A DNA stretch of 64,000 nt from Diphasiastrum complanatum (GCA_029204225.1 CM055114.1:17897849-17961848), one strand, 5' to 3'. Positions 1 to 50,848 are shown, numbered from the stretch's first letter. Translations and numbers: made by a program. The notes: a model not told the origin generated them from the letters alone.

Positions 1-545
1 CAAGTATGTGGTTAGGATGGTAGCTGGTGGGGAGCAGCAACTGGTGGGGAGCAGCAGGTCTGGGACCACTTTGTCGCCCACGTGCCGTTGAGGATTCAAA
101 ACTATGTAGATAGTTTATCATGTTATGAATCTTGATAAGGTAGATTTAATCCTAGGTAAAGAGTGGTTTTATGCTAGGAATGAGTCCTTAAAGAAAGATT
201 ATGCTTCACATAGTATCTCTTTTTTGCATAATGACTCGTTTGTCTTAAAGGCGATGAGCCTGATCTACCTTTTGTAACTGCTCATGAAGCAAATCAATAT
301 AATTTGGATTTTGAGTATCATTCGTATTTATGTTATCTGAAAGATGAATCATACATGGATGCTTTTAGTACTCATAATTTCAATGGTGATGTTTCTTCTT
401 TCCCTAAAGCATTGTCTTTTTCGGATGATAATTTACAATCTTCGCCTGAGGGTAAAATCTTTAAGAGACTTAGGGAGGAATATAATGATATTTTCCCTGA
501 GCAGTTGCTTGAGGGTCTTCCCCCCTCACGAGGAGTAGACCATCA
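1..545 (+). pseudogene. Ty3/gypsy chromovirus fragment (protease-RT linker)
   Basis: This is a decayed piece of gypsy pol on the plus strand. Around 150-230 it reads as ILGKEWFY followed by NESLKKDY, and around 445-545 as SPEGKIFKRLREEYNDIFPEQL and the GLPPSRGVDHH block that precedes the RT domain. The same blocks occur in the minus-strand chromovirus at 30599-32067, so both belong to one family. Frames shift between the first and second parts and the reading stops before any RT motif, so it cannot be functional. It lies in an intron or upstream flank of the helicase gene. Confidence 0.75.
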
Positions 546-826
546 CATAGTCTTTTTTAGGCTTTTGTCACAAGCCAGTCTCTCCAAGCTCGTGAATCCT
601 AGAAGCCGGTGTGTAGAATCCACCTCCCAACCATAGGCACCCCCTCCTTGAGTCCTACCTGCTATTCCCGTCAACTGGCACATGGCATCCACCTGTGGGT
701 GATCAGTCCACTTGGTATGCATGGCCCCTGTGACTTGTGAATACTGAGTGACTCATAGGGTACCACTCCCGTGCCCCGACAAAGACCTGTGACACTCCTG
801 TATACCCCGACTACTTGTCGGCTAGC
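546..826. other. Unassigned stretch
   Basis: About 280 bases of moderately GC-rich sequence between the gypsy fragment and the LTR remnant. I see no conserved coding motif; the short minus-strand ORF that crosses 671-1012 mostly translates the LTR element's leader. Confidence 0.4.
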
Positions 827-1412
827 GACGCGGCGAATGTAATGAGCCAAGTCCATAACTACAGCCACCACCAATCTGCAAAAATGACGGAGAAAAATTG
901 ATGAAAATGATGGGTGGTAGGGCGCTGGACAGCCTCCACCAATTTGCAGGAAGGTTACGGAGAAAAATCGATGAAAGTGATGGGCGGTAGGGCGCTGGAC
1001 AGCCTCCACCAATCTGCACGAAAGTGCTCTGATACCGAGTTACAAGCTAAGATTCACTAGCTATGCTAGAAAGCAGGACTTAAGCTAGAAAGCAGGAAGA
1101 GAATGCTTAAGGAGGCTAAAAGAGGAGCAACCATCATAAACTGAATAAAGGAATACAATGCTGCCCTACTTATACCCTCTCCCTGAATCAAATGGAGGAT
1201 TCAAAAAAGGGAGAGAAAAGGATTTGGAGGGAAAATAGTGCGCCCTCCCAATAGGAGGACCCCCACTCCAAATCAATGTGACCAAGTCCTAAAAAATATT
1301 GCCAAATAGGGCCCAAGGCCAGTATATGAATAAAAAGGGCCCTTAGGCCTGCTTATGCATAATAACAATAAAAGAATAGACGCGGCGAATGTAATGAGCC
1401 AAGTTCATAACT
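827..1412 (-). mobile_element. Internally deleted LTR element, AGTTA family
   Basis: Read on the minus strand this is a full LTR (1412 down to 1038, starting AGTTATGAACTTGG and ending TTGTAACT), a tRNA-iMet primer-binding site (CGGTATCAGAGC, 1037-1026), about 165 bases of leader with two to three copies of the 'GGAGGCTGTCCAGCGCCC' repeat, and then directly the first 34 bases of a second LTR (860 down to 827). The whole coding region and polypurine tract are gone. It is the same family as the intact element at 24299-30465. The second LTR is cut off at 827, so no target duplication can be tested. Confidence 0.85.
1026..1037 (-). promoter_or_regulatory. Primer-binding site (tRNA-iMet)
   Basis: Minus-strand CGGTATCAGAGC sits directly against the LTR end TAACT. 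It is complementary to the 3' end of plant initiator tRNA-Met except for the first base. Confidence 0.8.
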
Positions 1413-2315
1413 GTTGATAACTATTCCAAAGGTCTAAGATGGTCCATATGGGCTAGATGTTGGAGGTTAGATATTTTGTTTGCCCACCTGATAGTTTTCT
1501 GAAAATGTGCATTATGTTGGGGTGTGGCGAGGGCTCCAATTTTTTCTTACAATTTTCGTTTGCTCTAAGCTCAATATTTAAGTGCCACAATCACAAAACA
1601 CACACGTGCACATATAGACATCATGGCATTCAAATAATTTTTTCCCCAACATATGAAAGCCTGTAATATGTGAGTTGTGACTTCCATTCTTGGATCATAG
1701 AATCATGGCTACAAATGTACAAGCAAAATTTGACATGTTTAAAGTTTGGTATGTGTCAAGCATGTTTAAACTTGAATGAAGTTGTAGTTTGGCAATTTTA
1801 AGAGTTGTATAACCTTTTAGCAATCATTATCCTCTATTGGCACCTCTGCGCCTTTTCCGTGTATGTTTTGTTCAAATATTGAACGAATGGGAAAGGATTT
1901 CACTCCATCCAGAGCTGCAGGGCTGTGTAGGACTACCAATGTGTACTTTCTTGTGCTTTGACTCCACTTTCATTGTAGTATATAAATTTTTTGATCAGTC
2001 CACTGTCCAAGGTGGTCACCAGCCTTTTGAGATTAGGCTGATGTTCCATGCTTAGGCTTTACTTTAATGGTTGAATCATGCTCAACTTCTTTTCCATGAT
2101 GTCACAAAATTTCTGCAAATTTCTAGGTATATCTTTTTATGATGTATAACATTTTTAAGCTCACTTTCATAACTGTGGCTGTTTTCCAGTCCCAGTACTG
2201 CATCTATGCATTACTGGATTTTCAGAGATTGGGAATTGTGATGTAAATACTCTTGGTGATGGAACCATGAAATTGGAGAGCTGGCCATGTTTCTGATCGT
2301 GTCATTTCTGTACAG
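1413..2315. other. Upstream intron, no feature seen
   Basis: AT-rich sequence without recognisable coding or repeat structure. It runs up to the splice acceptor (tgtacag) at 2315 and appears to be the end of the intron that precedes the first visible helicase exon. Confidence 0.5.
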
Positions 2316-40765
<38,450 letters not shown>

Positions 40766-40849
40766 TAGCCTGCCTATTGTGAATTCATAGAAAGCCCGTA
40801 AAAAAATAAAGACTAGTCAAAAGTAACAGCGTGCCTATTGTGAATTCAT

Positions 40850-41728
40850 CTTTCTAAACAGGCCATTCAGGTATCCTCTAGCAGGTAAGTCTGTATTCAG
40901 TTAGAAAAGTCATCAAGAGGTTGAAGTATTCTTCAACTTCACAAAGGATGCTTTTGTTGTCTAGAACAGTGCATAACCGACGAGATTTCTTATTACTGGA
41001 TGCCCTTAGCTGTGCTTGTTTTTCCAGCATGCCAATCCCCACAAGGAGAACTGTAGAATGTGTAAAAATGCAAATATTGTGTACTAATATCATAGTGTTT
41101 CATGGGAGTAAGTCCTCTTACAATTGACTGGCACGTATCTCTTGGTCTCGCCACTCTCCGAGTTCATCCAGTCGGTGTGAGAAGTAGAACTATTTAGCTT
41201 TTGACTGTTAGGACTGGTGTGCCAAGCAATATTTCTTATTCAATTTTGGACTTGGATAGCCCTGAGTGACTTTGAGACAGCTCTTTATTCACAAATGGCT
41301 GTTGATTTGTGGACCTTTTGATTACTTGATTCCTTTCTTGGTTTTGCCCTTAGGCAGGGAGTGCACTCTTGATTCCTTTTGATTACTTGATTTTGCCCTT
41401 AGGCAGGGAGTGCACTCTTACCTTTCAGTACACTGTTATCAAAAAACACATTCTGAATTGTAACATGTGGTAATTACACTAATAGAAAGATATAAATAAT
41501 CATAGAATCTTGATTGTAAGATACACAATTTATTGAAAACAGGATTTAATTGACCTTTAAATTGCTATTCAATTTAACACTACAATGGATTGTTACCCAT
41601 CTAAATTTTTGTAGTAGCAATAATCTTTTAATGAATTTAATACATGATCGGTTAGCAAATCTACCTTTGATATCCTCCAACATTCTTGATCTATGCACAG
41701 GGGAATTCTAATTAAGTTACTATGATCA
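40850..41728. other. Downstream flank, no gene
   Basis: AT-rich. Contains an imperfect direct duplication near 41318-41420 (CTTAGGCAGGGAGTGCACTCTT appears twice, about 55 bases apart). Confidence 0.6.
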
Positions 41729-42110
41729 TCACACGACGAGAGAAATTTTATTATTAATATACCTCGACTCATTGGTGTCCCATGCAACTTTGAAAATGAT
41801 CATACAAAGGGTATTCCACTTGGCCAAGGGAGCAAAGGTCTTCTCATAGTCTTTGCCCTTACTTTGCATGTATCCCTTCATAACAACTATGCCTTTAAAA
41901 AAAACTGTAGTCTGATCAGCTAACTTGATTGTAAAATTTGCAAGTTTCATCCTTGTAAGGCCCCATTTAGCACATAGCTTTGTGGAGATCAAATTGACTC
42001 CTGAACTTCCATCTATCACGACTGCCTCTCGACTAAATTGTTTATGTTGTATTGGCAAGGTGATATTTCTCTGCTCACTCTCCCAGGCTGCCACTACATT
42101 GAGTACTTCA
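41729..42110 (-). pseudogene. Chimeric gypsy-copia fragment
   Basis: One open minus-strand frame starts with a gypsy (Tat-type) retropepsin-like stretch (EAVVIDGSSGVNLISTKLCA, FTIKLADQTTV) and, from about 41880 downward, continues as copia RT (KGYMQSKGKDYEKTFAPLAK). These families are unrelated in gene order, so this is a fusion of two fragments. Confidence 0.72.
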
Positions 42111-42449
42111 TTTTTATCTTCAAATCTGGCACAAAATAGTGGTTCCTACTAGTCTTTTGGTTCTATCTTGGTCAATCTCTAGGATCATGTGAATCCGATG
42201 GCGGCACAAGTGAAGAATGAAACTCTGCTGCAGCTTTGTCGGCTTCCAATGCCTCCTCTTCTTGTAAGTCCTTGATCCACTGTCTCATGTTGTGGTATTT
42301 CTTCTTCTCAGAGTTGAGATTTGTATACATCCCCAATGCAAAAAAGAATGTCATTTGGACGAACTTGGCCCCCTGTTGAATTTTATGTGCTCTTTCTATG
42401 TAGTTTGCTTGGGAGATGTCTAATTAGGATGTGAAACAATGTTTCAAGA
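42111..42449. other. Unassigned stretch
   Basis: A short minus-strand frame (42172-42354) is charged and helical (RQWIKDLQEEEALEADKAA) and could be gag-derived, but no family motif is visible. Confidence 0.35.
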
Positions 42450-43040
42450 TGGTTGCTAATGGTTTCCGTGATAAGACTTGTGGTTACAAAGTACAATGGA
42501 TTAGCAACAACCTTATTATCTCAAAGTAATTTGTGGCATGGACATTTGGAATATTTGAACTTCAAAAGCTTGAAGTCATTTCACAAACTTAAAATGGAAA
42601 TAGATGTATCTAGATTCGACGACAAAAAAGAACCCATTTGTAAGAAATGTATTATTGCGAAGTTGCATAGAGATCAATTCAACAACAAAGGTACAACTAA
42701 AGTCAAACTAATGCTTGAGTTTTTCATTTGTGTAGACCAATGAAGACAGCGTCAATTCTTGCTATGAGGAAGCCAACAATGTTGATATTTGGCAAAGGGC
42801 AATGCAAGAAGAGATAGATTCCATCAACCATTATGGCACATCGGAGACAATTGATCTTCTCCAGACAAAAAAAAACCATTTGCAATAAATGGGTGTTCAA
42901 GATGAAGTACAATGCAGATGATACCCTAATCAAGCACAATGGCGAGAATCTAGTTTGTCATCACTTTTGTAGTAATGGACTTACCAAAAGTACCATCAAG
43001 TTGCGAGTTGCGCAAGTAATTCGTAATTGGGGAACATGAA
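42450..43040 (+). pseudogene. Ty1/copia fragment (pre-integrase and RT start)
   Basis: Plus strand: LWHGHLEYLNFKSLKSFHKL and CKKCIIAKLHRDQF form the GAG_pre-integrase zinc region. After a deletion of the integrase core, WQRAMQEEIDSINHYGTSE and ICNKWVFKMKYNADDTLIKH are the RT entry. Frameshifts and stops throughout. Confidence 0.82.
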
Positions 43041-43555
43041 ATATTACATTTGAGAATCACAAACAAGCAATTAAAGTTGATCCATTGACATGGACATTTA
43101 AGCCAGTAGTCCAGAAAGGGGATGATGATTCATCAACAACGGATCATACTTGTGACCAAGCAGAAAAAGCGTGGGGAGTTCATTATGACTCTAAATAGAT
43201 AATGTTAACTGGAATCAAGCTCTTGCAATTGTGGATGTACAACATGATACATGTGCCAACGAGATAATAATTCACAGTTGAGCGACATTCCCATGGTTGA
43301 TCGTACTTTGGATACGGTCAACATGATGAATGTGGCAGGGATATCTACTGATCCGATCCCATATCAAAATTGTGATTAGATTAGAAAATAAATAAACAGA
43401 TAATTGAGGATAATACTGCAAGAAAATTGTCAAGTTAAAAATTGAATTCCATTAAATCCAAATTCAATTTATGGGTGAAACTTACGAAATGGGTATGAAA
43501 AGAACCTTGGCCGTCGCTACCTAAGTGAGAAGGCCATCTACTCTCTAGTCACTTT
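43041..43555. other. Unassigned stretch
   Basis: No conserved motif recognised; probably decayed element DNA given its neighbours. Confidence 0.35.
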
Positions 43556-44363
43556 TTAGCTGCCTCTCTCAAACTTCCAGTCTTCTTTGTGCACGTGGGT
43601 CGGCCTAGATCTGCCAGCTTTCACCACATTTCGGATCTCCGATTTGCGGTGGCTCATCACGTCTCCCATGTGGCTCACCATCCATTTTCGATCAAATTGC
43701 ATATCAGTGGAGGGGATTGGAAATTCTCTATACAATTGATCAACGACATAATTTTTGTCTTTGTCATCTTGTTTGCGCCAGTTCTTAAAAATATCCTTGT
43801 TGAAGACGACATGCATAATCTGCCTCTATGCGAATGATGACACGGGCACCACAGTCATCCTCAATTATGCGTCTCTCCACGTCTACGTCATAAGATGACA
43901 AGACGTAAGCTAATATAGAGGTGTCAAAGGGAGTGACATTGAGTTGAGAAAAAGTCCTCCGAGATTGTAACCTACATGAGTCTAAATGGGAGAAAAATTG
44001 GGTGAAGTCGCCTGGTAAGAGGAACCGCAGTGCCATGGACTCTCGATAGGAGTAATGAAATCTGGGATAGTGGGTGCCGAAGAGAAAAATATGAGGAGTA
44101 TGGGGGGCCATGATACTCAAGTGTGACAGATGCATGAGTCATAGTATCACGTGCCCTGCGCGTTGCCCTTCAGTAATTGTTTCTCGAAGTAAGAAATTCC
44201 TATGACGAGGCCTGGTAGAGGGATGTGCTGGACTTGAGGCCACTTGAGGTGCAACATGATCCTCGCAACCTCCACAACAAGAGCCACCGCTGCGCTCAAC
44301 AGTGGCTCCTCCTACGATCTCTCTTCTCCCAAGGATGCTGAGAAGAGGCATTGGCATTATCAT
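43556..44363 (-). pseudogene. Unrecognised minus-strand ORFs, possible plant transposon gene
   Basis: Frames 44363-44139, 44135-43785 and 43816-43556 follow one another on the minus strand. The last reads KNWRKQDDKDKNYVVDQLYR and FDRKWMVSHMGDVMSHRKSE and ends with a basic run. Its basic, helical character resembles the plant transposase (Ptta/En/Spm-type) proteins that flank CACTA or retroelement genes, but I cannot assign it. It may be a broken host or element gene. Confidence 0.35.
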
Positions 44364-45192
44364 GTGGGGGGTAGGGACTCTTGCCAGAGAGACCCTCGTG
44401 GGAAGGGCAAACTCCTCAGTTGGAGAGGTGTGGAGACTAGATATCCTCAGAGCGAGAGGAGGTTGACAGGTAGTCGACCAACCTATTGGAATTCCATGCC
44501 TCTGATCGAGCCCTCAGTTTCTCTATGAGTTTGCCTGTTGCTTCCTCCAATCCCTTAGCAAAAAAAAAAAAATGCAATAAAACATATTCATGCTCCTAAT
44601 TAAACTGTTACAAAATAGGAGATTTGCAATCATGTTTAAACTCTGAAAAATAGATCTACTAAAAACAACTCAAATCTACTATAAGGCTTAGATCTACAAA
44701 AATCCAGACATAATTCAAGAAAACTACCATCGGAATAGCCTTCGGAATAAGTGCTAATACACTAAAGCATTCAGATCCGCTTATCTCAATGCCTATTCCG
44801 ACTTCCACAGTACCTTAACTCAGTCGCAAATTCTGTGCCTCTTATGCTACTCTGACGACTGGAGTCTGAACAAAACCTGCAAAATAGAAGCTTTTAACAC
44901 AATGTTGCAAAAAGAGAGTACCAATGAGATGGAGACTTTTTGATTTTTTTTTGTCACCTACACAAACATGACAAGGCAATGAGATTACTCTCTTGGGTTG
45001 AGATGGTCTCATATGCAAGCAAGCTCTCTATGAAGGTTTTTCACTCTCAAAACATAATTTGAAGCACTCATCACTCTTTTGGAAGCTTTAAAAGATTTGA
45101 TTCCTTATGTGAGCAATGTAGATGTGTTCCTTGCCTCATAAATGGATTGTAGTGTGTCCCAAGGCTCCTTGGCCGAGATGCAAAAGCGAATC
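44364..45192. other. Unassigned stretch
   Basis: No coding motif. A short poly-A run lies near 44560. Confidence 0.4.
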
Positions 45193-45523
45193 TGTTGGAT
45201 TTGCTCATAACTTTTACAGTTTGTAGTTAGCTTTGTGAGCACGCAATTTCGCTTACAATTGTCTTGTGCTCACCTGCATTACTGACTTGTATTTCATTAC
45301 AATTAATCTGAATAAACTACTGTCTGATTCTGCCTTCAAATTTTTTGTCAGTATTGCATGCTTTTCGCTTTCTGTCTGACCTTCTGATCGCTTTGTCCGA
45401 TTGTTTGCTCTTCGCTTCTGCACACAACCGCACAACTCTAATTTTATTATTCTGTTCGCCTACTTAGTTATCAATAGTGCATGCATCGAAGAAACTTCCG
45501 TTCCCCAACATGGTATCAGAGCC
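45193..45523 (+). mobile_element. Copia-type LTR and primer-binding site
   Basis: LTR 45193-45510 (318 bases) starts TGTTGGATTTGC and ends TTCCCCAACA, with TGTTGG/CCAACA inverted ends. TGGTATCAGAGCC follows directly (45511-45523), a perfect tRNA-iMet primer site. No second LTR copy was found in the window; internal sequence fades out by about 45700. Confidence 0.85.
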
Positions 45524-45945
45524 AAAGTTCTGGTCCTGAACGAGCAAGTGGGGGTGTCCTTTGCCCTGTGCTCGCTTGAGTGAGGGTGTTGGAGGATGCA
45601 AGCTATGCAGAAAGCGAGTGCTTCCGTAAAGGCACCAAAAAGAGTGCATTCGTCTCATAAGTAAATGGAGACTAAAACATCACCCACATATAAGCTCATT
45701 TTAGATACAATACCCTTGTCTCCTGGTACCAGCCCTTTTGGGGTCAAAGGGGAATAATGGCGGGTGGCTAGGCGGTGGGGATGAGATCCCACGCGCGGCC
45801 CGCAAGTGTGCGACGCGCCACATCATTTATTGGACCGCTCTCTTTTGCAGACAGAATCTGAGGTGGTATTGGGAAGTCCAACTTGGCCGACTTATCGGGG
45901 AAGTCCAACACATCAGGAAAATCAAACTTTGTTGGTTTCTCCATT

Positions 45946-46219
<274 letters not shown>

Positions 46220-46220
46220 G

Positions 46221-46233
46221 TGGCGCCGTTGCC
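46221..46233 (+). promoter_or_regulatory. Primer-binding site (tRNA-Asp)
   Basis: TGGCGCCGTTGCC followed by AGGGA matches the complement of the plant tRNA-Asp(GTC) 3' end with one change. Confidence 0.85.
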
Positions 46234-46439
46234 AGGGAGCGCCGCACAATCGTCTCACCGCATAGCCGTCTTTGTTTTCTTTTCTCTCTTCACTCTTTTT
46301 TTCCCTCTCTTTTTCACACAAAAAAAAAAAAAAATCGAGTTTTTAAGTTGTTAGAGTTAGATTTGCCATTTTTTTTTTCGAGATTTTGCCGTTTTTTTTG
46401 TGATTTTTTTTTTTGCTTGTCCAAAAAAGAAAAGCTAAA

Positions 46440-46825
46440 AATTAGAAAAGAACCTCAGCGTGGTGAGCCTTCTCTATCTTTCAGATAGCATCCTCCCACG
46501 ACTTGGAAGGTTCTATTCTCCAAAAAATAAAAAAACTAAAAATTGGAAAAGAACCTCAGCGTGGTGAGTCTTCTCTATCTTTTAGATAGCGTCCTCCCAT
46601 GACTTGCAAGGTTCTATTCCCCAAAAAATAAAAAAACTAAAAATTGGAAAAGAACCTCAGCGTGGTGAGCCTTTTGTATCTCTCAAATAGTGTCCTCCCA
46701 TGACTTGGAAGGGTCTATAATCCAAAAAATAAAAAACTAAAAATTGGAAAAGAACCTTAGCGTGGTGAGCCTTTTCTATCTCTCATATAGCGTCCTCCCA
46801 CGACTTCGACGGTTCTATTTCCTTA
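46440..46825 (+). repeat. 101-base tandem repeat, four copies
   Basis: Each unit contains AACCTCAGCGTGGTGAGCC, a CTATCT...ATAG...GTCCTCCCA...GACTT segment and an A-rich linker with CTAAAAATTGG. Unit starts (AACC) are at 46451, 46552, 46653 and 46753. It lies in the leader between primer site and gag-like ORF. Confidence 0.95.
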
Positions 46826-47140
46826 TGAAAAAATAATAGTAATAAATATAAAAAATTAAAAAGATAAAAATAAAATAAAATAATAAATGAATAAATAATA
46901 ATAATAAATAAAATAAAATAAAATAATAATAATAATAAATGTCAAAAATAATTTTAGCTTCCATCTCCTCTTGACAGTGTAGCCCTCTCATTTGTTAAAT
47001 CCATTCTGGTTTTATTTTTTCCATCTTTACTAATCTATCTTTCACTTACTCTTTTCTCTTTCTCTCCAAAAAACAAAAGAAAAAAAGAAAAAAAGAAAAA
47101 AAGAAAAAGAGAGAGAGAGTCAGAACACCATCATCATTGT
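46826..47140 (+). other. A-rich leader
   Basis: AT-rich low-complexity DNA (AATAA repeats near 46830-46940, GAAAAA repeats near 47060-47120). No coding motif. Confidence 0.7.
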
Positions 47141-47280
47141 GTGGACCTTGAAGCAATCCACCAACTAGCTACTTTGCGACATTCTAGTGAGCTATGGAGG
47201 CCGCCATTGTAGGATTATCTAAACTAAAGAAGTTCTCTGATGAAACCATCTGAGACTACACCCATGGGATCTTCCATCTA

Positions 47281-47634
47281 GTGAAGGATTGTTCGATTTC
47301 TGAACAGATCATCATGGCAAAATACTATGCTGGACTGCCCAAAAAGATCAGATCTGGTATGGCAGAATTAGCATCCTATGTGTCACTTGCACAACTATGT
47401 AAGGATGCTGCCATGATGGAACTCTCACATGGGATAATGGATTTTTTCTATTGCTTTGATGAATCATCAGATGGGGAATCAGAGGAACAAGAGTCAACAA
47501 CGAACGATGATACATCAAGAATGGAACCCTATGCAAGGCAACTAAGTGTAGCAAAGTCAGGCAGATCGAGTGCAGCAGAAGACCAAGATCCAAGGATTCA
47601 ACGGTCAGAAGCAAACTTAAAACCATTAGATTGA
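47281..47634 (+). CDS. Gag-like ORF, family unclear
   Basis: 117 codons (the frame probably began further left, before a stop near 47250). It reads IIMAKYYAGLPKKIRSGMAE, LAQLCKDAAMMEL, then an acidic segment (ESSDGESEEQESTTNDDTSR). The first half resembles retroelement gag helices; there is no zinc knuckle or protease. Its place between leader and 3' LTR supports gag. Confidence 0.5.
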   Translation: MKDCSISEQIIMAKYYAGLPKKIRSGMAELASYVSLAQLCKDAAMMELSHGIMDFFYCFDESSDGESEEQESTTNDDTSRMEPYARQLSVAKSGRSSAAEDQDPRIQRSEANLKPLD

Positions 47635-47792
47635 AGTTGTGTTTCTTTGAAAGGCTTGGATTAGTATCCTTGCCAATGAAATGTGGCCAATCAGAGTGAA
47701 GGAGGCTCACCTTGGGAATCTATAAAAAGGAGCGATATCCTTTGTATTGTATCCCTCATTTTTCATTCTAATACAACTTTGTAGGTTTCTCT

Positions 47793-48236
<444 letters not shown>

Positions 48237-48412
48237 CCCTCTTCTTGAATTTTATGGATTCTTGAGGCACTTGAGACGACTCCTCATTGCCAAGCACAAT
48301 ATCCATAATGTCTTGAAGCACCAAAATAGATTCCATCCTAGCCTTCCAAATAGAATAGTTGGGGAAATTCAACCTTTTACTTGACTCCAATAGGTACCCC
48401 TCCATTGATGTC
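48237..48412 (-). pseudogene. Copia gag N-terminus fragment
   Basis: Minus-strand reading MEGYLLESSKRLNFPNYSIW, KARMESILVLQDIMDIVLG matches the N-terminal gag domain of copia elements (F..NY..WK.RM...L). It abuts the LTR end at 48236 and a plus-strand copia. Confidence 0.78.
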
Positions 48413-48449
48413 ATGATGAGACAAATGAAAATGTAAGAACAAACCCAAA

Positions 48450-50848
48450 CCCAGATTCGACAAGACGAATACAAAGTCTTCAAGCAGAGGCAACGACAAC
48501 CAACAAACATCCTCTTGTGATTACTGTCACAAGCCGGGACACGCAGCCAACAAGTGCTGGTTTAACCCGACAATACCTTGCATGCACTGCAAGAAGAAGA
48601 GACACTCTACATACAATTGCAGATTCAACCCGAAAAGAAAAAACAAAGCTGACAAGAGGAATGTTCCAGAGTCGCGCAATGATTCTAGGTGATGGGAGCC
48701 GACTCGATGTCAAGGTCGTCAGAACTCTACAACTACGAACACTGTCGGGACAAGCAGAGCTGCCAGGAGCACTCTACGTACCCTCATTAAGAAAAGACCT
48801 ACTATCAGTCTCCAAGATGGCAGATCTTGGAATAAGAGTTCTATTCGATGGCAATGTAGGGGGATGATCGAGAAAACAACGAACAAGTTGCTGACAGTTG
48901 GATGCAGAGAAGGCAATCTCTACCAAGCCAAGATAATCAACAATTCTGATAGCATACTAAATGCATCAGAAAACGAAGATCAATTCTGAAACGAGCTCGA
49001 CGAAAAGTTAGAACTGACAATCGTGGTCGGATACTCAAACAGATCACAAGTTTACAGACTCTACAACTCAACCACGAAGAAGGTTGTGTCGAGTAGAGAT
49101 GTGAAGTTCGATGAGTCCACATTCCCTGGATTAAAGGAAGAAAAGGAACATGAGATCTTCACACTACTGCCGATTCAAGAGGGAGATCAAGGGCAAACAT
49201 CAAATCAAAATGTCGAGCCCCATACCCCAGAGTAGCAGGAAGTCGAAGATCAACCCGACAAAGAAGAAACATTCGAACAGCGACGAATCGAACCCAGAAG
49301 GTCAACAAGACAAAGAAGACCTCCAGAACGATACATTGAATACCTTCAATGGAACGAAGAAACAGAGTTCGAATACTGCAGCTTCATTGAAGAACCAACA
49401 ACATATCAAGAAGCCATCCAGAGTCCAGAAGGTGAATTATGGAAGCAAGCAATGTAAGAAGAAATTGAATCAATGAGGCAAAACGAGGCATGGACACCAG
49501 AGCCACTGCCTGAAAATAAAAAGATCATCGACGGCAAATGGGTCTACAAAAGAAAAAATAAAATCAGATGGCACTGTCGAACGATACAAAGCAAGGTTTG
49601 TCACTAAAGGCTACACACAAAGGTATGACATCGATTACTTCGATACGTATTCACCAATGGTGAAAATGACAAGCATTCGACTGCTCCTTGCATATGCAAT
49701 TCAATACAATCTGGAAATTCACCAGATTGATGTAAAGATAATCTTTCTCCACGGAGATCTAGAAGAAGAAATTTTCATGAAGTAGCTTGAAGAATTCGAA
49801 GACCCCAACAATCGACAATATGTTTGTCGTTCGCAATGATGCATTTATGGTCTGAAGCAAGCATCACGATCTTGGTATAAGAAGATCGATAGTCTTCTGA
49901 AGTCTCTAGATTACATTCCTTCACAACCAGACTGTAATGTATATATAAAGGAAGTAGGAAGAAATTTTGTGATTCTGACTATATTTGTAGATGACTCCCT
50001 AATGATAGGAAATTCCTTGATGCTAATCAAGAAAACGAAGAGTCAAATTTCTAAAAGTTATGAAATCACAGATCTAGGAGAAGCAACAAAATGCCTTGGA
50101 GCTAGAAATAAGAAGAAATCGAATCAAAAGAGAAATGCATCCGAGTCAGTTGGAATACGCCCAGAAAGTACTGAAGTAGTATCGAATGATGGACTGCAAA
50201 GAAAAAGCCACACCAATGATAGCTGGAGCCAAACTAACGAAACATGATTGCCCGAATACAGATGAGGAGAGACAGAAATAAGCCAATTCTCTTCAAATCC
50301 CGGCATGGCACATTGGCAAGTGGCGAAATGAATTCTGCAATATCTGAAGGGTACATAAAATGGATAAATCTACAAAGCAGACGAAGGCAAAGGATTCGAG
50401 CTGCAACACTACAGTGATGCAAGTTGGGCAAGCTGCAAAGACGACAACAAGTCCGTGACAGGAGGATGTTCGATTGCGTGTGGAGCAGCAATCAGCTGGA
50501 CATGCAAGAAACAAACCTTGGTGGCTCAATCCTCATGCGAAGCTGAATATGTCGCAGTTTCAAATATGGCGAATGAGGTAGTATGGTTGTAGATGATGTT
50601 GGAAGCAGTTGGCATAAAGTGCCATATATGTCCCAGGATCCTATTTTCCATTCAAAGACAAAACATATATCTCTGAAGTACCATCATATTCGAGACTTGA
50701 TCTCGAAAGGAGAGCTCAAGGTTCAGTACATAAAATCTGAAGACATGATTGCAAATTTGCTCACGAAGCCGCTCGACAAACCACTCTTCGCAAGACAAAA
50801 GAAAAGCAATTGGATTAAATATACAAAGTTGCAAGGTTCAAGAGGGAG
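48450..50848 (+). pseudogene. Degenerate Ty1/copia polyprotein
   Basis: Plus-strand pieces in order: two zinc knuckles (CDYCHKPGHAANKCW, CMHCKKKRHSTYNC at 48515-48625), a pre-integrase relic (GCREGNLYQAKI), the integrase C-terminus (VGYSNRSQVYRLYN, KFDESTFPG at 49020-49130), RT entry (LWKQAM, EEIESMRQNEAWTPEP, IIDGKWVYKRKNK at 49440-49560), RT relics (DDSLMIGN), RNase H (ATLQ, SCEAEYVAVSNMANEVVW) and the C-terminal HSKTKHISLKYHHIRDLI, IKSEDMIANLLTKPLDKPL (50650-50790). Integrase core is deleted and there are many stops. Confidence 0.88.

Noticed and set aside
2270-2315. Extending exon 1 leftwards in frame (RVISVQ before EEIEK)
   Set aside because: The family has a TGQ motif at this point and the extension does not match it; the tgtacag acceptor at 2315 explains the boundary better.
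46440-46825. CRISPR-like array of regularly spaced repeats
   Set aside because: The whole 101-base unit is repeated, including the part that would be spacer. It is a tandem minisatellite in an LTR-element leader in a plant genome.
47281-47634. Endogenous caulimovirus-like coat fragment
   Set aside because: No CCHC knuckle, movement-protein or RT motif is present and the fragment lies between LTR-like blocks with a tRNA-Asp primer site, so an LTR-element gag is the simpler reading.
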